From: Kordia zhangzhouensis
GTDB lineage: Bacteria > Bacteroidota > Bacteroidia > Flavobacteriales > Flavobacteriaceae
Assembly: GCF_001005305.1 (NCBI RefSeq)
Contig: NZ_LBMH01000003.1
Location: 310,001 to 374,000 of the forward strand
Direction of reading: 5' to 3'
DNA: 64,000 bases
Shown: in pieces, positions 59,518-64,000 of the stretch
Position numbering within the stretch: position 1 is the stretch's first letter
Layout of the letters: each line of letters begins with the position of its first letter
Made by a program: the position numbers and the translations under genes
The notes under the pieces: generated by a model
What the model was told of the DNA's origin: nothing
The model's database searches: none
The model's input: only the letters and a program-made list of their open reading frames with translations

Positions 59518-60696
59518 ATGAAACCAGATTTATTCCAAGCTCCTGATTACTACAATTTAGACGAGCTATTAACCGACGAACATAAATTAGTAAGAGATGC
59601 TGCCCGCGAATGGGTAAAAAGAGACGTTTCTCCAATTATAGAAGAGTACGCACAGCGTGCCGAATTTCCTGAACAGATTATAGAAGGCTTAGCTGGAATT
59701 GGTGCTTTTGGACCTTATATTCCTGAAGAATATGGTGGTGCAGGATTGGATCAAATCAGTTACGGATTAATCATGCAAGAAATAGAGCGTGGTGATTCAG
59801 GTGTACGATCTACAGCTTCTGTACAATCTTCACTAGTAATGTATCCTATTTGGAAGTATGGAACTGAAGAACAACGTCAAAAATACCTGCCAAAATTAGC
59901 TTCTGGTGAGTGGATGGGTTGTTTTGGATTAACAGAACCTGATCACGGCTCGAATCCTGGTGGCATGACCACTAATTATAAAGACATGGGCGACCATTAT
60001 TTACTAAACGGTGCTAAAATGTGGATTTCCAATGCGCCATTTGCACAAGTTGCCGTAGTTTGGGCTAAGAATGAAGAAGGAAGAATTCACGGCCTAATTG
60101 TAGAACGTGGTATGGAAGGATTTTCGACTCCAGAAACGCACAACAAATGGTCATTAAGAGCTTCTGCTACCGGTGAACTAATTTTTGATAATGTCAAAGT
60201 TCCAAAAGAAAACTTATTACCAAACAAAACAGGATTAGGTGCACCACTTGGATGCTTAGATTCTGCACGTTATGGAATCGCTTGGGGCGCTATCGGTGCT
60301 GCAATGGATTGTTATGATACAGCATTGCGTTACAGCAAAGAACGTACACAATTCGGAAAACCAATTGGCGGCTTCCAATTACAACAAAAGAAATTAGCAG
60401 AAATGATTACAGAAATCACAAAGGCGCAATTACTAACTTGGCGTTTAGGTGTATTACGTAATGAAGGGAAAGCGACTTCTGCACAAATTTCAATGGCCAA
60501 ACGAAATAATGTAGACATGGCTATCAATATCGCTCGTGAAGCTCGTCAAATGTTAGGAGGTATGGGAATTACAGGAGAATATTCGATTATGCGCCACATG
60601 ATGAACTTAGAAAGTGTAATTACCTATGAAGGAACACATGATATCCACTTATTAATTACCGGATTCGATGTTACCGGATTGAACGCATTCAAATAA
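59518..60696 (+). CDS. Acyl-CoA dehydrogenase, glutaryl-CoA dehydrogenase type
   Basis: A 392-residue flavoenzyme. Acyl-CoA dehydrogenase blocks are clear: 'DEHKLVRDAAREWVKRDVSP', 'PYIPEEYGGAGLDQISYGLI', 'MGCFGLTEPDHGSNPGGM', 'GAKMWISNAPFAQVAVVWA', 'YSKERTQFGKPIGGFQLQQK' and the catalytic Glu in 'ESVITYEGTHDIHLLI'. The 'TYEGTHDIH' end and the N-terminus fit the glutaryl-CoA dehydrogenase branch (lysine and tryptophan breakdown). Electrons would go to the ETF encoded at 5.2 kb. Single gene with its own terminator. Confidence 0.9.
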   Translation: MKPDLFQAPDYYNLDELLTDEHKLVRDAAREWVKRDVSPIIEEYAQRAEFPEQIIEGLAGIGAFGPYIPEEYGGAGLDQISYGLIMQEIERGDSGVRSTASVQSSLVMYPIWKYGTEEQRQKYLPKLASGEWMGCFGLTEPDHGSNPGGMTTNYKDMGDHYLLNGAKMWISNAPFAQVAVVWAKNEEGRIHGLIVERGMEGFSTPETHNKWSLRASATGELIFDNVKVPKENLLPNKTGLGAPLGCLDSARYGIAWGAIGAAMDCYDTALRYSKERTQFGKPIGGFQLQQKKLAEMITEITKAQLLTWRLGVLRNEGKATSAQISMAKRNNVDMAINIAREARQMLGGMGITGEYSIMRHMMNLESVITYEGTHDIHLLITGFDVTGLNAFK

Positions 60697-60718
60697 TATA
60701 GAAAGATACAGAATACAT

Positions 60719-60747
60719 AAAAAGGCTTCGTTTACGAGGCCTTTTTT
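60719..60747. terminator. Terminator after the acyl-CoA dehydrogenase gene
   Basis: A 12-bp stem with one G-U pair (60719-60730 with 60735-60746, TTTA loop) and A/T tracts. The stop codon of the convergent small gene (60734-60732) lies in its loop. Confidence 0.87.
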
Positions 60748-60896
60748 AATAAATCAAAACAAGGACAACGCTTACAACGCTTATCCTTTCCTTTTTTGTA
60801 CTTTTTACAGCACTTAGTTTTTACGTTCTTGGCAATTTTAATTTTCTTCTTCTTTGATTTTGCCTGAACTTCTTCGATATCAATTAAAAAAGACAT
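60732..60896 (-). CDS. Small basic Cys-containing protein
   Basis: A 54-residue ORF: 'MSFLIDIEEVQAKSKKKKIK', then 'TKCCKKYKKGKDKRCKRCPC' and a short tail 'FDLLKKAS'. It has a Lys-rich helix and six Cys in CC...C-x2-C-x-C order, suggesting zinc binding or nucleic-acid contact. Codon use fits the genome. Its last codons and stop lie within the terminator hairpin of the convergent dehydrogenase gene. I recall similar small proteins in other flavobacteria but know no function. Confidence 0.6.
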   Translation of the reverse strand: MSFLIDIEEVQAKSKKKKIKIAKNVKTKCCKKYKKGKDKRCKRCPCFDLLKKAS

Positions 60897-61048
60897 ATCA
60901 ATTCCTCTTTATTTCGACAGCAAAGATAGCTATTTGTATTTAATCTAAATAAATTATTTTATTTTTTTGAAGATAAAATGAAGGTAGATGACTAAGAAAG
61001 TTTGGGAAATCCCTTTTTAGGTCAATGGAAGTTGTTTTTTATTACTAA

Positions 61049-61205
61049 AATGAGACCCCCTAATTTCTCAATTTAATATATAACTAACTTTTATATTTCT
61101 CTAAGTTTCCTCAGCAACACTAAAAAAAAGGGAGCATCACAAGCATGAACTCCCTTTTATCTAATAGAATAATACTATTATAATGAGATTCCCCTAAACC
61201 TCAAT
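61049..61205. repeat. Imperfect 24-nt direct repeat
   Basis: Copies at 61049-61072 (AATGAGACCCCCTAA then TTTCTCAAT) and 61182-61205 (AATGAGATTCCCCTAA then ACCTCAAT), 133 bp apart, on either side of a terminator-like hairpin. Confidence 0.5.
61122..61158. terminator. Orphan terminator-like hairpin
   Basis: A 9-bp stem AAAAGGGAG/CTCCCTTTT (61126-61134 with 61150-61158) with A/T tracts but no gene on either side; it implies an unannotated short transcript. Confidence 0.65.
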
Positions 61206-61266
61206 ATGTTTTATGCTAAATTACATCATATCTTCAGAGTGCAATAAGATAAAACATTACTTGTAG

Positions 61267-61281
61267 TACGGTTTTACCGTA
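61267..61281. promoter_or_regulatory. Orphan TACGG-N5-CCGTA dyad
   Basis: TACGG TTTTA CCGTA, perfect half-sites identical to the element before precursor peptide 1. On the reverse strand it faces the orphan terminator at 61122, giving a possible transcript of about 100 nt. Confidence 0.55.
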
Positions 61282-61614
61282 ATTATAGTAGGTTTACAAA
61301 GAAAATTATTTTTAACTAACTGATTAACAGTATAATAAATTCAAAAGAAGTTATACAATGAAAACATAAATTCATGAAGAATATAGATAAAATTACAATG
61401 AATTACACAATGGAATATAACTACACTCCGATTGTTTGGAATTTATGATTTAAAAACCAAAAAAAATTATTTTCCTTTTTATAGCTAACAAATAGAATGG
61501 ATACTAGAACTTTATTAAAAACAAAAGAGCGTTGAGAAAATAAAAATGAACGCAACACATCAAAAACATATTGACAAACAAATGTGAAACAATTTATGAC
61601 AGTCAAACAATAAA

Positions 61615-61971
61615 TTATCTTCCTTTCTTCAATCGTTCAATTTCCGCTTCTAATAGTGCTATCTTATCTTCGTATAGTTTTTCCAACTTATCATCAATTT
61701 GATAAAAATGAATATTCCCTGAATTGTAATTGATTGCTTGTCCGATTGAATGCGCCTGAAAAACATGACTTTCATCGAATGAATAGAGTTGATTCGGTTC
61801 TACTTCAAAAATTTCAGCAATTTTATGAACAACTTCCTCTTTAACTTTTGCATCTCCTGATTCGATGCGGTGATATTGCGATTGTGAAATATCAAGTCTC
61901 TCAGCCACATATTGTTGAGTTAAGTTTTTAAACTCTCGAATTCTTTTAATGTTATTGGCTACTTTCTCCAT
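61615..61971 (-). CDS. Xre-family helix-turn-helix regulator
   Basis: A 118-residue regulator. Residues about 7-62 form an HTH_3 domain ('IKRIREFKNLTQQYVAERLD', 'ISQSQYHRIESGDAKVKEEV'), followed by a linker and a C-terminal coiled coil ('KLEKLYEDKIALLEAEIERL') for dimerisation. This is common in Bacteroidota genomes, and the target is unknown. Divergent from the small gene at 62078. Confidence 0.88.
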   Translation of the reverse strand: MEKVANNIKRIREFKNLTQQYVAERLDISQSQYHRIESGDAKVKEEVVHKIAEIFEVEPNQLYSFDESHVFQAHSIGQAINYNSGNIHFYQIDDKLEKLYEDKIALLEAEIERLKKGR

Positions 61972-62077
61972 AAAAATACATTTGCAGTAAATATAATAAA
62001 TTATTCAAATATTATTCTTCTTTATTCATAATTACCCTTATTTGACCTTTATTTTTGAAGTAAGAAAAAACATCTGC

Positions 62078-62257
62078 ATGAGTAATAAAAAGAAACAATA
62101 CAAAGCCTACAAATCATTAGTTATTCTAATTGGTATTATCTCTGGAGCAATTAATGGCTATGAGCTTTGCGGTATTAAATGCGCTATTATAGAAGCCTTT
62201 TTTTTAGGATTAGTAATAAAGGATATAGGTAGAAATCTGTATCAATATAGAAAATAG
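62078..62257 (+). CDS. Small membrane protein
   Basis: A 59-residue protein: basic start 'MSNKKKQYKAYK', then one or two hydrophobic segments ('LVILIGIISGAINGYELCGI', 'AIIEAFFLGLVI') and a basic tail. No family recognised. ATG 62078 is preferred over TTG 62042. It lies divergently from the Xre regulator. Confidence 0.55.
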   Translation: MSNKKKQYKAYKSLVILIGIISGAINGYELCGIKCAIIEAFFLGLVIKDIGRNLYQYRK

Positions 62258-62587
62258 CATATTGATGATTACACAAAAAGGTATTGCTATTAAAAACTTC
62301 GTAAGCTATCTTAAAACATTGCTAAAACTCAAGTCATCACCTTTCAAAATCATTGACAATACAATCACGATGCCCTACCATCGAAAATAACTTTTATTAG
62401 TACATATACCAGAATGTTAATCTAGGTCCTGAATGCTATATTGATTCAATCAATATAAAGAGGAGTGTTTTATATTCATTAAAGCCACGATTGTAAACGT
62501 GTTGAGTCCACTTTACCGTTGTAGCCTCTTGTTCATCCATAAATAAGTCAATTTTGTGTCCACTTATTTCAAAACGAAACAAACAAA
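62258..62587. other. Gene-free region before the tRNA terminator
   Basis: 330 bp with no convincing gene. It holds an inverted repeat TATATTGAT-TCA-ATCAATATA (62437-62457) and a reverse-strand ORF of only 34 codons (62540-62436) that could be a gene remnant. Confidence 0.45.
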
Positions 62588-62618
62588 AACAAAAAAGCCG
62601 AAGTATTGAAACTTCGGC
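62588..62618 (-). terminator. Terminator of the tRNA-Gly/tRNA-Leu unit
   Basis: An 11-bp stem AAAGCCGAAGT/ACTTCGGCTTT (62591-62601 with 62608-62618), with arms identical to the hairpin after tRNA-Leu(UAG) at 24358-24386. Confidence 0.88.
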
Positions 62619-62625
62619 TTTTCTA

Positions 62626-62713
62626 ATGTACTCGAGGCGGGACTTGAACCCGCACGACCGTAATGGTCATTGGATTTTAAGTCCAACGTGTCTACCAATT
62701 CCACCACTCGAGC
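62626..62713 (-). tRNA. tRNA-Leu (anticodon UAA)
   Basis: An 88-nt class II tRNA on the reverse strand: acceptor GCTCGAG/CTCGAGT with a closing G-U, D-arm 'TTGGTAGACA', anticodon loop CTTAAAA (anticodon TAA), long variable arm 'TGACCATTACGGTCGT', T-loop GTTCAAGTC and discriminator A. Confidence 0.95.
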
Positions 62714-62732
62714 TTGGACTTTTTATATATAG

Positions 62733-62805
62733 AGCGAAAAACGGGGCTCGAACCCGCGACCTCAACCTTGGCAAGGTTGCGCTCTACCAGCTGAGCTATT
62801 TTCGC
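62733..62805 (-). tRNA. tRNA-Gly (anticodon GCC)
   Basis: A 73-nt tRNA on the reverse strand: acceptor GCGAAAA/TTTTCGC, D-arm 'AGCTCAGCTGGTAGAGC', anticodon loop TTGCCAA (anticodon GCC), T-loop GTTCGAGCC and discriminator U. It is first in a two-tRNA transcript with tRNA-Leu(UAA), 19 nt apart. Confidence 0.95.
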
Positions 62806-62848
62806 AAGTATGTTTATGAACATCAATACTATTGCTGTATTGCGGATG

Positions 62849-62878
62849 CAAATTTAATACATTTCTTTAAATACCAAA
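62849..62878 (-). promoter_or_regulatory. Promoter of the tRNA-Gly/tRNA-Leu unit
   Basis: TTTG, 18 bp, TAAATTTG on the reverse strand, followed by CATCCGCAAT as at tRNA-Asp. Confidence 0.75.
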
Positions 62879-62927
62879 GCGTTTTATTGAAAAAGAATAA
62901 ATTATTTTTTAATCCCCTCGTAATCAA

Positions 62928-64000
62928 TTACTTTTTTTTGCGTTGCAACATCCTCTTAATCTCATTTAGCTTCATCAAGGCTTCAACTGGTGTTAAAGTA
63001 TCAATATCTGTGAGTAAAATTTCTTCCTTGATTTCTTCTAACAGCGGATCATCCATATTAAAAAAACTTAGTTGCAAATCATCGTCTACTTTTTTGAGAT
63101 CATCTGCCAGTTCTTCACTAGAATGAGATTTTTCCAATCGCTTTAAAATTTTATTTGCTTTATGAATCACTTGCTGCGGCATACCTGCCATTTTCGCTAC
63201 ATGAATTCCGAAGCTGTGCTCGCTTCCTCCTCTTACAAGTTTTCGCAAGAACAACACATTATCTTTTAATTCTTTTACAGATACATTATAATTTTTGATA
63301 CGATCAAAGATTTCTGTCATCTCATTCAATTCATGATAATGTGTAGCAAATAATGTTTTTGCACGTGAAGGATGCTCATGCAAATACTCGGAAATTGCCC
63401 AAGCAATTGAAATTCCGTCGTACGTACTAGTTCCTCGACCAATTTCATCCAACAGCACTAAACTTCTATCTGAGATATTGTTCAAAATAGATGCTGTTTC
63501 ATTCATTTCAACCATAAAGGTCGATTCGCCCATCGAAATATTATCGCTCGCACCTACTCTTGTAAAAATTTTATCTACCAAACCTATTCTAGCTGCATCT
63601 GCTGGAACAAAACTTCCCATTTGTGCTAACAATACAATGAGGGCTGTTTGACGCAAAATAGCAGATTTACCACTCATATTAGGGCCTGTAATCATAATGA
63701 TTTGTTGAGACTCTCTATCTAGTGACACATCATTAGCTATGTAACTTTCTCCTATTGGCAATTGTTTTTCAATCACGGGATGTCTCCCATTTTTGATTTC
63801 TAAATCGTAAGAATCATCTATTTCAGGATACACATAATTGTTAGCCTTTGCCAAAGAGGCAAAACCACATAGACAATCTAACTTAGCAATAATATTAGCA
63901 TTTTGCTGCACAGCCTTAATGTACTGATTCATCCACACTACAAGATCTCCAAATAATTCTTGCTCTATTTGTGTAATTTTTTCTTCGGCTCCAAGAATTT
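62928..64000 (-). CDS. mutS: DNA mismatch repair protein MutS, C-terminal part (runs off the right edge)
   Basis: The reverse-strand frame is open to the window edge, giving the last 357 codons of MutS. The ATPase domain is complete: Walker A '[20 protein letters not shown]', the '[20 protein letters not shown]' signature, Walker B '[20 protein letters not shown]', '[10 protein letters not shown]' and the helix-turn-helix dimerisation region ('[20 protein letters not shown]'). The C-terminal tail is acidic with a weak beta-clamp-type 'QLSFFNMD'. The mismatch-reading domain lies outside. Confidence 0.96.
   Translation of the reverse strand, partial: ILGAEEKITQIEQELFGDLVVWMNQYIKAVQQNANIIAKLDCLCGFASLAKANNYVYPEIDDSYDLEIKNGRHPVIEKQLPIGESYIANDVSLDRESQQIIMITGPNMSGKSAILRQTALIVLLAQMGSFVPADAARIGLVDKIFTRVGASDNISMGESTFMVEMNETASILNNISDRSLVLLDEIGRGTSTYDGISIAWAISEYLHEHPSRAKTLFATHYHELNEMTEIFDRIKNYNVSVKELKDNVLFLRKLVRGGSEHSFGIHVAKMAGMPQQVIHKANKILKRLEKSHSSEELADDLKKVDDDLQLSFFNMDDPLLEEIKEEILLTDIDTLTPVEALMKLNEIKRMLQRKKK

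Larger units (their letters stand above)
60897..61614. other. 718-bp gene-free tract with repeats and a regulatory dyad
   Basis: No ORF above about 25 codons looks real. Content: an imperfect 24-nt direct repeat (61049-61072 and 61182-61205), a strong hairpin terminator (61122-61158) between the copies, and a perfect TACGG-N5-CCGTA dyad (61267-61281). It could hold a small RNA or be the remains of a lost peptide gene. Confidence 0.5.

Noticed and set aside
61374-61448. 24-codon ORF (start 'MKNIDKIT') in the gene-free tract
   Set aside because: Too short, no Cys, no leader pattern and no terminator placed after it.
62436-62540. 34-codon reverse-strand ORF in the gap before the tRNA unit
   Set aside because: No recognised family or clear ribosome-binding site; mentioned only as a possible remnant.
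62554-63126. 190-codon plus-strand ORF over two tRNA genes and the mutS 3' end
   Set aside because: It runs antisense through two clear tRNAs and mutS; the translated sequence has no domain features.
1-64000. CRISPR arrays, insertion sequences and rRNA genes
   Set aside because: No regularly spaced repeats, transposase genes with inverted ends, or rRNA sequence were seen.

Overview
The window looks like chromosomal DNA of a marine-type Flavobacteriaceae (Bacteroidota). Evidence: AT-rich sequence, promoters of the Bacteroidota form TTTG-N18/19-TAnnTTTG (clearest at three tRNA promoters), a type IX secretion C-terminal sorting domain, DnaE with a fused N-terminal DEDDh exonuclease, and many families typical of flavobacteria (DUF5686, DUF4407, DUF4230, 2TM domain, carboxypeptidase-like regulatory domains). 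The leader type of four small Cys-bearing peptides resembles peptides I associate with Kordia, but the genus is an inference.

Layout. 1-4.6 kb (minus strand): start of a membrane pyrophosphatase, soluble pyrophosphatase, a DUF5686 outer-membrane protein whose start codon lies inside a terminator hairpin, and pdhB. 4.7-5.2 kb: a decayed gene and a 28-bp perfect palindrome in front of etfBA. 5.2-15.9 kb (mostly plus strand): etfBA, bifunctional nuclease, a nucleoside transporter with a secreted sensor-like N-terminus, thyA, TonB-C-like secreted proteins, a membrane-anchored dihydrofolate reductase, fabD and lspA. 16.0-24.5 kb: lanthipeptide-like precursor peptides, an amidohydrolase/galE/aminotransferase operon, waaA, a LEA-like lipoprotein, a type IX-secreted S74 protein and tRNA-Leu. 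24.6-30 kb: M20 dipeptidase, a BlaI/BlaR1 pair and a DUF4407 protein. 30-34 kb: a split phosphorelay (PAS histidine kinase, CheY-like regulator, Hpt protein, LytTR regulator). 34-41 kb: small conserved proteins, a tandem pair of CI-like DNA-binding proteins, cyclase, hemW, ruvC. 41-48.9 kb: flippase-like protein plus glycosyltransferase, a membrane protein gene broken by an in-frame TAA, a RES/Xre toxin-antitoxin pair, a second BlaI/BlaR1 operon with TPR and TonB-C-like genes, and a DUF456 protein. 49-64 kb: tRNA-Asp, DUF58, thioredoxin, transglutaminase-like protein, dnaE, rpsP-rimM, a fourth precursor-like peptide, trmN6, an acyl-CoA dehydrogenase of glutaryl-CoA type, a 718-bp gene-free tract, an Xre regulator, tRNA-Leu/tRNA-Gly and the 3' part of mutS.

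The most unusual material is regulatory. Two of the orphan precursor peptides and the type IX-secreted S74 protein share a TACGG-N5-CCnTA element 57-62 bp before their start codons, and a perfect copy lies in the gene-free tract at 61.27 kb. No lanthionine-forming enzyme is present in the window, so any modification would have to act in trans. The two BlaI systems have clearly different operator dyads, which predicts insulated regulation. Several genes begin or end inside intrinsic terminators.
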